From Dipodascopsis uninucleata var. uninucleata (lineage: Eukaryota > Ascomycota > Lipomycetes > Lipomycetales > Lipomycetaceae), in assembly GCA_030568195.1 (NCBI GenBank), contig JAJLTO010000009.1, forward strand, positions 496,001-560,000: a stretch of DNA of 64,000 nucleotides. The letters run 5' to 3'. The first letter of the stretch is position 1, and each line of letters opens with the position of its first letter. This document shows positions 1-10,783 of the stretch, one piece after another. The position numbers and the translations under genes were made by a program. Under the pieces are notes generated by a model. The model was not told where the DNA came from, did no database searches, and worked only from the letters and a program-made list of their open reading frames with translations.

Positions 1-50
1 AGAGAAGTTTTTTGTTCAGAATGAAGCTCTAACGCTATATATAAATTTAG

Positions 51-2531
51 AATGTCAAAACCAAAATTGCGCAGGCTGAGCGTTGGATATCTATTGATCA
101 AGATGCGAAAAATCAGATCAAGCAAACTGTGAGTGATAAATTATATATCTATTCTTTGGTTTCTGTTTGAATATGAAATAATCCTAACAATGAGCTTATA
201 ATTATTTTTTAGGCACTGACATCCCTACTTTCACCTGATGATCGTGTGGCTAATTCTGCGGCTCAGTTAGTAGCTGCTATTGCAGATATTGAACTTGCCC
301 GCAATGAATGGCCAGAGTTGATGGTAGTTTTGGTTGAGAACACTAAAGAAGATAAAGCCGTTAATGTCAAGCGTGCATCACTCCTTGCAATTGGTTATAT
401 TTGCGAAACAGCTGATCCTAGTAATTCTGGCGTCGTTGCCCAGGCAAATGGTATCCTGACGGCAATCGTACAAGGAGCTCGAGCTGCAGAGCCTTCTATA
501 GTTGTCCGACAGACCGCTATTAATGCATTGGTTAACTCTTTGGAATTTATTCGTGATAATTTTGAGCGAGAAGGTGAACGAAACTACATCATGCAGGTGG
601 TGTGTGAAGCCACGCAGGCGCCAGATGCTAAGCTGCAAGCATCCGCTTTCGGTGCTCTTGCTAGAATCATGAGCATGTATTATCCGTACATGCGTTTGTA
701 TATGGAGAAGGCCTTGTATGGATTGACAGTCCAGGGAATGAAAAATCCCAATGAAGATATTGCATGCATGGCGGTTGAATTTTGGAGTACAGTTTGTGAA
801 GAAGAGATTGAAATTGCTATCCAGCAATCGGAGGTTTACAGCGAAGAAGATGTTGTCGACCGCGAGAACTTTCAATTTGCGAAATATGCGATTAATGAAG
901 TATTACCTACTTTACTGGAGCTGTTAACTAGGCAGTCGGAAGACATAGAAGACGAAGATTGGAACGTCGCAATGGCTGCCGCATCTTGTCTTCAACTTTT
1001 CGCTGAGAACACTGGTTCTGCCGTTGTTAACCTGACTCTGCAATTTGTTGAAGCTAATTTGCAGCAGGAAGACTGGCGAAAAAGGGAAGCTGCGGTTATG
1101 GCATTCGGTTCTATTCTGGACGGCCCGGATCATGGTACACTGGCTCATGTTATCGGGCAAGCCCTACCTCCTATGCTTGCTCTCATGAATGATTCTGTAT
1201 TGCAAGTTAAGGATACTGTTGCATGGTGTCTTGGCCGCATTGCTGACTCTGTGATTGAAGGTATTAATACTACCACTCATCTTCCCGGAATTATGACTGC
1301 TCTTTTATTGGGTTTGCAAGATCATCCGAAGGTTCTGACTAATTGTTGCTGGACTCTTATTAATTTAACTGAACAGTTAGGTCAAGAGGGTCCCTACGCA
1401 CAAACTACTCCTATCTCACCTTATTATAATGCTGTGTTGCAGGCTCTATTACGTGCCAGTGATCGTGCTGATAACGAGCATTCATCAAGAACATCAGCTT
1501 ATGAAGCTCTTGGAACTCTCGTTGCCTGTAGTGCTGGAGATACCTTAAATTTGGTTACAGAGTTATCTCTAGTTATAGTTGAACGTTTAGAAACTACGTT
1601 AGTGATGCAAACCCAACTAGTAGGCATGGATGATCGGACAAATCTTGAAGAACTTCAAATTAGCTTATTAAGTGTTTTAACTAACATCATCCGACGTGTA
1701 TCACCCTCCGACCGTAACTCTTCTGATAGGCTTATGACTTTGTTATTAAACATGCTACAGCAGAAACTTCCAAATTCGCTCATTGAAGAGGATATTTTCA
1801 TAGCTATTGGTGCAGTCGCAGGCGCAGCGCAAGAAAATTTTGATGTCTATCTTGCTGCTTTTATTCCTTATCTTATGAAGGCCCTTGAAGATCCTGATTC
1901 CCCGACCTGTAACACAGCAGTTGGTCTCGTTGCGGACTTGGCTGTTGCTTTGGGACCTAAGATTGAACCAAATTGCGATATGTTTATGAACATATTTTTG
2001 ACTAATCTTCAGAATACGTCGGTTCGACGTGATGTTAAAGTTAGCATTCTTTCTTGCTTTGGTGACATTGCCTCTGCTATTGGTAGCTATTTCGAAAAAT
2101 ATATGGCTATTGTGATGCAGGTTCTTGTACAGGCATCGAGCCTTCGTAAAGAATCTGATTCTCCATATGATATGATTGACTATATTCATCAATTACGGGA
2201 GGCAATCATTGATGCCTATGCTGGTATTGTGCAAGGTATGAGAGACAAGCCAGATGCTTTACTACCTTACGTTCAATCTATTTTTGGCTTCTTATCACTT
2301 GTACATACCAATCAAAGCATGATTCGAACCGAATCAGTCGTGCGATCAATAATTGGAATCATTGGGGACATTGCTGATATTTATAAGAATGGCGAAGTGA
2401 AGCAATATTACAAGGACGATTGGATTACAGATTTGATCCGCAAGGCTAGACAGGATCGAACCTTCTCCGCTGGTCTCAAAGAAACCGCTAAGTGGGCGAG
2501 AGAGCAGCAAAAAATGCAACTAGCACTGTAA
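51..2531 (+). CDS. KAP95: Importin subunit beta-1 (karyopherin beta), N-terminus outside the window
   Basis: Nuclear import receptor that carries importin-alpha/NLS cargo through the pore and releases it on Ran-GTP binding. Two coding exons are visible, 51-128 and 213-2531, joined in phase 0 across a GTGAGT...TTTTAG intron; bases 1-50 look like the end of another intron, with a CTCTAAC branch site and TTTAG at 46-50. The visible 798 residues begin at NVKTKIAQAERW, which aligns with about residue 80 of yeast Kap95, so roughly 70-80 N-terminal residues lie upstream. The protein is a continuous HEAT-repeat solenoid: the IADIELARNEWPELM and NVKRASLLAIGYICE stretches and the acidic loop near EDIEDEDWN are typical of the family. 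It ends KWAREQQKMQLAL, a complete C-terminus. Identification is by recalled family sequence, not by a search. Confidence 0.95.
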
Positions 2532-3459
2532 TCACAAAGTCATTTGCTCATTTTACATTTGTCCGGATCACTGTCTCCATTTTCATACAAAGGTAGCTGA
2601 TAGATCTTTTCTATATCTCATTTTTTCATTGCGCAAAAAGAATCAAAAGCAGCCTACGGACAAAGATAGTTATAACGACGAAACATCGAGAGAAAGTTGG
2701 GTGAATTTTAAAAGCTATCCATTATTGCTACACATAAAGCACCCTTTTTGGTCTCCGGAAAACTGTTCCTATTTTTTTTTTTTGTTTGTTTCGCAAGTCC
2801 GACACTCTAGATATCATATTTTTAATGATTCTCGGCATAAGTGCTGACACTATATTATGATCTTCAATCTATAATTTCTCTTCTATTATTCCCTATGTGT
2901 CGTTACTATTTCAACATATATATTCTCTTCATGGCATTTGTTTATACCGAATTAATAAATAATTATATTATGCATTTCAGTCCGACTCAATGTACCATGG
3001 CGAATTCTACTTTCCGTCATTTATTCTACTAATATCAATAAATTCACATCATAATCCATAGGGATACAATTATTAGAAAACCATTTCATGGTTAATCGTT
3101 CAATAAAACCATGTAAAAATATAGGTAGATCTGCGGAAAGATCTTGTTAATTGTACGGCAAGAAATGTTACCGTACAGAGGAAGAATATGAAAATATCCA
3201 AGTACGGTATGAGGTTAGATTTTGCCAATTGAAATTATCCTTGTTCTATCCATTCTTTCCCCTTTGGTCATCCACAGCAACTAAATGACAAAGTGAATAG
3301 AATGGACTTAAAATTTGTGTCGAAGAAAAGAAAAAGAAAAAGGAAAAGAAAAAGGAAAAAAGTTTCTAGCGATCAAATACATAGGACGTGAAACATGTAT
3401 ATTAGGGTATTACTAGTATAGTGGAGGCCATTTGGCCGGCAGGACTAGATCTACTTCTA
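2532..3459. other. Intergenic, convergent 3' region
   Basis: AT-rich DNA between the ends of KAP95 and the small minus-strand gene. It holds short open frames without coding character, a purine-only tract of GAAAAAG-like units at about 3323-3361, and an inverted repeat at 3152-3177 described separately. No gene is supported. Confidence 0.6.
3152..3177. repeat. Short inverted repeat
   Basis: TGTACGG (3152-3158) and CCGTACA (3171-3177) form a perfect 7-base stem around a 12-base loop. It is flanked by two AGATCT copies just upstream (3128-3133 and 3139-3144), and GTACGGTA recurs near 3202. Function unknown; it could be a 3' end structure or chance. Confidence 0.5.
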
Positions 3460-3782
3460 TTACTCTTGCTTTTTTCCTTCAGCGGCTAGGATTAGAGAGG
3501 CACTAAGCACTATAATATGATATAGTTACTGACTGAAAATATACTTACGAGCATGCACAATGCCTTGATGCAGTTGTTAGTGGCAGAAGTAACTCTTCTC
3601 TTGTTGGTGAGCAATAGTGGTGTTGCATGACTATAACATCCCAGTCATCATAACTTAAAAAGCGTCGCATCTGATGGGTGAAAATCGCTCAGTTTAATTA
3701 TCTAGTCATTACTCACACCAGGTACTGAAGATAGACTTAAAGCACGTATGACACATTCTTCTATTGAGCATCGTAGGATCAT
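3460..3782 (-). CDS. Small three-exon gene, unidentified 76-residue protein
   Basis: Found by splice reconstruction; each exon is too short to stand out alone. Exons on the minus strand are 3782-3717, 3670-3549 and 3502-3460. Donors are GTGAGT and GTAAGT, acceptors are CATCAG and GCTTAG. Both introns are 46 bases, and phases agree (0, then 2), giving exactly 77 codons including TAA. The start is ATG at 3782 (MILRCSIEECVIRAL). The middle exon reads MRRFLSYDDWDVIVMQ and then a cysteine- and alanine-containing helix-like segment ending AAEGKKQE. I do not recognise the family. The complexity is that of a real protein, and the gene shares a divergent 371-base promoter with the PDAP1-like gene. It could be chance, since 46-base introns are short for this window; transcript data would settle it. 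Confidence 0.55.
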
Positions 3783-4153
3783 ATTCTAAAGGACTAGTTA
3801 TTTGCTTGCTGTTATAACTGCTGTCATGCTCATATGAACTAGAGCATCAGTAGCAGACAATTTGATTTAAAAATCCTTCTCCAAGATAGTTATCTCAAAT
3901 GCAGAAAATATAGTATATTCGATCATCTTACAAATTTTTTTTGTGCCTACAAAATATCTTTCATAGCGAAACTAAAAAAAAAAAAGAGGTAATTTCATTT
4001 GAATAGTTTGCCGCACAATAATATTTCGTAGTCTAATCTTAACGGAAGGGTCATCATATTGTTGTGTAGGTGTTCAATAGTGCACTTTTTTCATTCTACA
4101 TCTTTTCACAGTCTTTTGATCGTTATTTATTACTTTTTCTTCAACGTAAAAAA
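3783..4153. promoter_or_regulatory. Divergent intergenic promoter region
   Basis: Separates the start of the small minus-strand gene from the start of the PDAP1-like gene. A T-rich stretch (about 4080-4145) lies just upstream of the plus-strand ATG. No specific factor site is claimed. Confidence 0.4.
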
Positions 4154-4763
4154 ATGGCACCTCCAAGAGCCAAAGGAAGGAAGCCAGCTAGAGGAGGCAT
4201 GTATATATCTATTTAATAATGGCTAAATTATGAGACTGGTTATTGATTTTGGTTTATTGTACTCTAACATATATATATATATAGGTGGAAAGCATTTCTC
4301 GAGAGACCTTAGACCGCTGGATCCTGAAGATCAGCCTTCGCTTGAATACGATGCTCCTGAAGATGAAGCCAAAATCGCATGGCGTCAGCGAAGAAAGTCC
4401 ATTTCATCTTCTTCGTCTGAAGCTGAGGAAGGAAGTGAAAGTGAAAATGAAGGGGAAGCCGGTGCTGCTGTAAAGCAAAAACCACAGATAGAAGTTGCCA
4501 ATCCAAATTGGTCGTCTTCGTCGAAGGTTGATCCTCCAAGATTATCGCGTCGTGAGCGAGAAGCAATGGAAGCCGCTGCTGCTAAGGAGCGCTACTGGAA
4601 GCTACATGCCCAAGGTAAGACTGACCAGGCCAAAGCAGATCTTGCACGACTCGCCATTATCCGCAAGGAACGTGAAGCAAAAGCTGCAGAGAGAAAGGCA
4701 GAACAAGAAGCAAAAGCCACGGCTCAAAATGCTAAGTTACAAGCTCAAGGTAGACGAAAGTAA
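4154..4763 (+). CDS. PDAP1/PP28-like casein-kinase-substrate phosphoprotein, GC-AG intron
   Basis: Small, highly charged protein of the casein kinase substrate PP28 (28 kDa heat- and acid-stable phosphoprotein) family; its molecular role is poorly defined. Exons are 4154-4196 and 4285-4763, giving 173 residues. The start [14 protein letters not shown] followed by GGKHFSRDL is the family's N-terminal signature. Residues 45-90 carry a serine- and glutamate-rich stretch that suits casein kinase II. The C-terminal half is a Lys/Ala/Glu-rich helix with the [24 protein letters not shown] core. The intron must begin with GC (4197 GCATGT) to keep this frame; using the nearby GT at 4201 shifts the frame. 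A CTCTAAC branch site lies at 4263-4269 and the acceptor follows an AT repeat. Confidence 0.85.
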
Positions 4764-5080
4764 AGAAAGACTGGTAGCAGGTGTGTTTAGAAATGTTTGT
4801 GATTCTTATTTAAACGTTACATATTCATGACGAGTCTTACACATGTATAATAATATAACAATAATAGCAATAAAGATGAAGATGATGGTAGTAATAGCTG
4901 AAATCACGATAAATCATGGACCATATTGATATTCCATTCAAAACTACGATGTGAATAAATTTCATATATAATATTGTCGATTGAAATGACGCCATATACT
5001 CGCAAAAATAGTAGCACGATTGCTAACTATAGTCCTAGATGTAGTTGGAGACCTCGAATTTAAAGCCGTATGCAGCTTGA
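4764..5080. other. Convergent intergenic region
   Basis: 317 bases between the 3' ends of the PDAP1-like gene and the PPR-like gene. AT-rich, with AATAAA-like and ATAATA runs consistent with overlapping polyadenylation regions. No gene seen. Confidence 0.5.
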
Positions 5081-6976
5081 TTACACTTGATAAGCAATTT
5101 CCTCGAACACAGTTGAATGATGTTGTAGTCTATAAGCCTTTCTCTCTTCCAAGTTGTGCTTTATCTTGTATTCGCGTAATTTCCACTTTCTGTAGTTCTC
5201 GATTGATGCCAGAAATTTGCTTAGCTGTTCGTCATTCGGACGTAAGCTTGATACGAACTGTCTCGCAACGCTCATCGCATCTGCATTACGATAATCTCTA
5301 TGACAACAGAGAATGAAAGCTCTAAGAACCCGCCTCGTCATTAGTACACCACGGTCATTCGCTCCCTCGATTAATCTTATCGCGTCATCTACATCGGACA
5401 GTTGGTTTAAGAGCTTTTGCACCACAAACTGGTTAGGTTTTATATTGCTTTCGACAAGATTATTCCATACCTTAAAAACAGTTGAGGCAGTGAGAGGGGA
5501 AAATGAGCAAAGCTTTCCTATAAGAGCGTCCCAGCTATCAATGTCTTTTTGCCCTTCCACTCCTAGAGAATCAAAAATATTAAGAGCGTCTGTCGCTGAT
5601 GTTGACTGTAAAATTCTCACAATGTTCTCAGCATTTTGTCCTTTAGGATAGTATTTGACCATTTCATTTTGCGCCTCATTATCTGTAATCATCGCCGATA
5701 TTACACGCAAGACTTTATCTTTATTGGAAACGTTCTTATGAGCTAATTTCAAGATACTTTTGCTAGCCTCTGATGACTTCAATCTAAGAACGGATGCTAG
5801 CGCCATGTAACCATTTCTATTGATCGAAAGTTGGCGCTCCAAAATCTCATGTACTAAAATACGTTGTGCTTCTAAAACATACTGTATCGATTCTTTAGAT
5901 ATGTAGATCTTGTATAATGATAAAACACGTAGAATATTATTATATGTAGCAGATTTCTTAGTTTCTTCGCATCCATGATCAACAAATATTCGACTCAACT
6001 TAGGAAGATAGCTAGGTGTAAGACGATAGATATGAGGAACCAGGCGTACAAAGACAATTAACTGCTGTAAGCGATTTAGAGTTTGAAAGGACCTCTTCAC
6101 TATTGACATCAGCCTTTTCAGATCGTACGCGGTAAGGTGTCTGTACAAAATGAAGTCTATAAGAAAGAAAGGCCAATTCTGGTGTGGTGATATGCACTGC
6201 AAAGATTCTTTGGCTGTACTAGCTAACAAACATTGCTGCCACATTTTAACATCTTCCAGTGTATGGTTACTCCGAGAAAGGTAGCTATACATATCTTCTG
6301 TGATGGCAATTCCAAGCTCTTTGGCTTTCTGTGAGAGTAAATCTGTGTGATCATGTCCTTCGGCTGGTAGCTGTGTCGTAGCAACCGTCAGCCATTCTAA
6401 AGAATAGGGACCGTCGTTACTTCTGATTTGAGTCATTAATGACATAAAATATCTTTCTCCAAACGGATCGTTATTAAATAATTTTACTGGAATCTTAACA
6501 TCCATAGCTTTCGTGTCAATTATCTCCAGTGGCCTAAAATAACCCGCCGGATTTATAGGGCAGCCCGACGACCTCGGGGGATATGCTCTTGAAAATATAC
6601 GAAAGAGCTCTCCTAGAAATGCTCTTTTTTTTAGTTCTAATACTGATCTTTTTGACTCTGCCTTTTTATCTGTATTTTCGACTATAGCGTTTGACTTCAT
6701 TTGCGTTCTATAGTTTTTCCTATACCACAATGCAATAGAGTTGGCTTCTTTAGAGACTTCAGTTTGATTTTGACGCCATGCTGATGTAAAGACTCGACCG
6801 TCATCCAAGACCAATGGCTTCCTACTAACTATCTGCCTGTCAAATTTCAACTCAACATTATCTCGAACTCGTTTATGAAGCCAATTTAAGTTCTTCCACT
6901 TGCCAATTACACTCTCCGGCGAAGTGTGAAGTCTAATAAGAAAACGTGAAGCAGTTAACCCTCGTAGTTCCTTCAT
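5081..6976 (-). CDS. Large PPR-like protein, probably mitochondrial
   Basis: Single-exon gene of 631 residues. The start MKELRGLTASRFLIRLHTS is basic, hydroxylated and lacks acidic residues apart from Glu3, which fits a mitochondrial targeting sequence. The rest is a helical repeat protein. Segments such as SWDALIGKLC, VFKVWNNLVESNIKPNQFVVQKLLNQL and RVLRAFILCCHRDYRNA resemble degenerate pentatricopeptide repeats of fungal mitochondrial RNA-binding factors (Aep, Ccm1 or Dmr1 types). I cannot assign an orthologue; such proteins diverge quickly. It starts 271 bases from the start of PET112 on the other strand, which supports a mitochondrial expression role by context only. The C-terminus is basic and helical. 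Confidence 0.7.
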   Translation of the reverse strand: MKELRGLTASRFLIRLHTSPESVIGKWKNLNWLHKRVRDNVELKFDRQIVSRKPLVLDDGRVFTSAWRQNQTEVSKEANSIALWYRKNYRTQMKSNAIVENTDKKAESKRSVLELKKRAFLGELFRIFSRAYPPRSSGCPINPAGYFRPLEIIDTKAMDVKIPVKLFNNDPFGERYFMSLMTQIRSNDGPYSLEWLTVATTQLPAEGHDHTDLLSQKAKELGIAITEDMYSYLSRSNHTLEDVKMWQQCLLASTAKESLQCISPHQNWPFFLIDFILYRHLTAYDLKRLMSIVKRSFQTLNRLQQLIVFVRLVPHIYRLTPSYLPKLSRIFVDHGCEETKKSATYNNILRVLSLYKIYISKESIQYVLEAQRILVHEILERQLSINRNGYMALASVLRLKSSEASKSILKLAHKNVSNKDKVLRVISAMITDNEAQNEMVKYYPKGQNAENIVRILQSTSATDALNIFDSLGVEGQKDIDSWDALIGKLCSFSPLTASTVFKVWNNLVESNIKPNQFVVQKLLNQLSDVDDAIRLIEGANDRGVLMTRRVLRAFILCCHRDYRNADAMSVARQFVSSLRPNDEQLSKFLASIENYRKWKLREYKIKHNLEERKAYRLQHHSTVFEEIAYQV

Positions 6977-7247
6977 TGTGACTCACTTCTGATATTATCC
7001 TTCTTAACGGTTTATCATATATCCATTATATCTGAATCGCAGTTCCGGCAGTTCATGATTCGTATTTTGTTGCGTACATTGCTTCATTGAGCTGCCATCG
7101 GTAAGTAATACTATTAAGAAAACTGTCAATATTTCGCACAGAATTTCAGATGACATTCCCGGATATCTCCCAAGCATATTTATTTGGCAATGTCGTCCCT
7201 AAACAGCATTTTGCTATTCTTCCTTCCATAGACCTTATTTGTCAATC
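6977..7247. promoter_or_regulatory. Divergent promoter shared by the PPR-like gene and PET112
   Basis: 271 bases between the ATG codons of the two divergently transcribed genes. No motif is assigned with certainty. Its shortness suggests shared regulation of two mitochondrial gene-expression factors; this is an inference from layout. Confidence 0.5.
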
Positions 7248-9185
7248 ATGATAGGTTTTTCATACCAAATCATGAAGGCTGCTATACAGGACAGGAAGAT
7301 ATTTTACTTCGTTCGCTCTGTATCTTCATTGTCGTCTAGTTCTTCTCTAAAGGAATTGAAATGTGGACTCGAGATCCATCTGCAACTTAACACCACCCGA
7401 AAATTATTCTCAAGTGAGTAGACAAATTCAAGGTATTCTAAGGCGTGAACGTCATGCTCTAACTCTACAATAGACTCGAAAACCAGCTTTCATGCTCGTC
7501 CAAATTCGCAAGTGTCATTGTTTGATGCAGCAATTCCTGGAACCCAACCTGTTAGTAATCCGTTATACGGACTCAAGTCGATTCAATACAACTAATTTAT
7601 TCCGTTACCTATTAGATTTTGAATCCACACGCAGCGTTCCTAGCTTTGAAAACAGCAGTTGCTCTGGAATGCAGGATTAATAGACAGTCATCCTTTGACC
7701 GAAAGCATTATTTTTACGCAGATCAGCCTGCAGGATACCAGATTACTCAGTATTATCGTAGGTCTCTTGTCTAAGATAATGTAGAATAGCAACAGTCGTT
7801 TTCTTGTATTATATACTAACTCTTAGATAGATCCTATCGCAAATGATGGTATGCTTTGGATATTGAAGAGGGATGGGATTGAAGACGAAAGAAGAGGCAT
7901 TGGCATTCAACAAATTCAGCTTGAACAGGATACTGGAAAGTCTACATATCCGGTAGATTCAGATATATCATATATCGATCTCAATAGAACAAATCACCCG
8001 CTAGTAGAAATAATTACAAAACCTGATATTACGTCACCAGAGATTGCTGGGATATTTTTGCAGAAGCTTCAGATAATGCTGAAATATCTTGGAGTTTCTA
8101 CCTGTGAGTTTGAGTCAGGAGCGATGCGAGTAGATGTAAATGTGTCTATCAGAGGAGGCAATAGATGTGAGATAAAAAACCTTGCCAGCATCAGTGATGT
8201 TACACATGCCATCGTCGCAGAGTATAGAAGACAAGAGAAAATAGTGGACTCAGGCGGTGTTGTGGACTCAATTACATTAGGATGGGATGGTACAAATGTC
8301 ATTCGACAGCGAGAAAAGGAGCATGCGTCTGAATATAGATACATTCCTGATCCTGAGCTTCCTCCTTTAGTTCTATCTGAGGTATGGGTCATCTTTGTTG
8401 TCCATAGATGAGTTATAGTAATCTCTACTGAGCTATATGCTGACAATAGAAAGAATCTGATTGCCAGGACGAAGGCCGATATGCCAAAGCTGCCTGATCA
8501 GCTTGTTACCGATCTCATTTCTCAACCTCATTCATTGTCACTAAAAGACACACGAACACTCCTTAAGTGGGGCCTTATAGATTACTATTTGCAGTGCTAT
8601 GGTTTGTTGACAGACCAAAAAATTAAGGGGAAAATAGCGGCAAATTGGTATGTAGTACTTTTTTATAGAAGTCAAACATACTAGACCACTAACGAAGTCT
8701 CTTCCTAGGATCGTAAATGATATCCTTGGATATCTAGAAAATGAGGAAAACGTCAGAGTCCTCCAGAGTACTGTTTCCGCACCACGATTGGTAGAGCTGA
8801 TCAAACTTGCTCAGGAACGGAATATTACTAGTATGTTACTCTACTTTATGCTATGATTAATAGTTGAGTATCTAATTTCTTCTCAGAGCAAATCGCCATG
8901 ATGATAGTACAGTTTTACTTGGAAAATCCAACTGATGAACGTTCCCCATCTGAAGTTATTAGTGAATACAAACTTGAGACTGTAAACAATGCGGACATGG
9001 TTCGAGATGTTTGCATGCATGTTATTGACAACTATCCTCGTGAGGTAGGTGCAGTCGTAAGTGGCAAAAAGCCTAAGACTCTTAATTTTCTAATTGCAAT
9101 GGCGCTAAAGAGAGGATCTGGAAGATTCAATCCTCAAGAATTGGAAAAGGAACTACGTAGGCAACTTGCAATTTCTGAGTCCTGA
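7248..9185 (+). CDS. PET112: Glutamyl-tRNA(Gln) amidotransferase subunit B, mitochondrial
   Basis: GatB subunit of the amidotransferase that converts Glu-tRNA(Gln) to Gln-tRNA(Gln) in mitochondria. Seven exons fit in phase: 7248-7413, 7474-7550, 7616-7757, 7831-8381, 8454-8647, 8709-8830, 8887-9185, giving 516 residues (yeast 541). Family landmarks appear in order: [98 protein letters not shown], then the helical tail and YqeY-like C-terminal domain. The donor after exon 2 is GTTAGT, a variant also used in the ubiquitin gene. The acceptor before exon 5 is GAAAG, an unusual one chosen because it restores the frame. An alternative start is ATG at 7272, nearer the conserved core. Confidence 0.92.
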
Positions 9186-9560
9186 ATCTTGCGCCGTCGA
9201 AGCTGATGTAGATAGAAATATTTAAATATAAATTGTAAGGCATTATCATTAAATAAGGGTATAGTACTATTTGTTCAAACGTCGAAAGATGCGAACTTTA
9301 TGCAGGTGCTAGCGAGTTCATTTTGGGGTTACTCATAATTAGGGTTAATTTGTGACTGCTATTTGTTTTAGTTCTGTTCTCTTCTAGTCTAATGTTAATG
9401 TTCAATTATCACTTTTTCTACTCCGTGAGTCTGAACGTTTCTTTCATTCATTACAGTAAAAGTACGGTCCGCATAATGTATGTATAATACTTTAGAAGTT
9501 GATTTACTCATATTTGATCACTGATTATTTTACTAATTTTTATAATAGATTGTCATAAAA
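9186..9560. promoter_or_regulatory. Intergenic region upstream of ubiquitin-L40
   Basis: AT-rich 375 bases holding the PET112 3' end and the promoter and leader of the ubiquitin fusion. An ATGCAG at 9300 followed by GTGCTA imitates the ubiquitin start but is out of phase with the next exon. Nothing else seen. Confidence 0.45.
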
Positions 9561-10261
<701 letters not shown>

Positions 10262-10783
10262 ACTCTTCGTTCTTAATTTGTATTTGAGTGTAATTGGGAT
10301 GGTATATGTGTATATTGATTTCATCAATGAATGATGCTTTCTACATTAACAGACTGCGCTCATGTGCGTCATTTTTTGTTTTATAATAAAAAAGTCATTT
10401 ACAGTAGAAGTTACTACAATATAGTACATTAATCATTATTAATACCTAATTAATGTATATTGGAGGTTCATTTATAGTGATTTCTCTATTCTACAGCTAG
10501 ATATGAATATAGTTTATGCCAGAAATGAAAATTTGATATAGGGTTGTGTTTTAAACGTGTGGCAATGTTGCTTGGGCAACCAAACCAATTTAACATAAAT
10601 AAACATGGAAGTGCGAAGATATATGAAATCCATTCGTAAGAAGTATTGTGTACTTATCTTTGAACTTCCAGTAAGAGTATTACGTTTCTTCAATTCTATA
10701 TTCTGTTTACAGATCACTAGAGGATTCTTTATTTGATCACTTTCTGTCGGCTAGTAGTACAGCTATACTGAAGGAGGTAAAGA
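10262..10783. other. Intergenic region between RPL40 and NDC80
   Basis: 522 AT-rich bases holding the RPL40 3' end and the NDC80 promoter. A 67-codon minus-strand frame lacks an ATG start and coding character. No gene supported. Confidence 0.5.

Noticed and set aside
378-875. 165-codon antisense ORF inside KAP95, and similar antisense frames in other genes
   Set aside because: They mirror real coding sequence on the other strand and show no independent domain content.
9300-9310. ATGCAG followed by GT as the ubiquitin first exon
   Set aside because: Joining it to 9762 gives the wrong phase; ATGCAAAT at 9561 gives the exact ubiquitin start.
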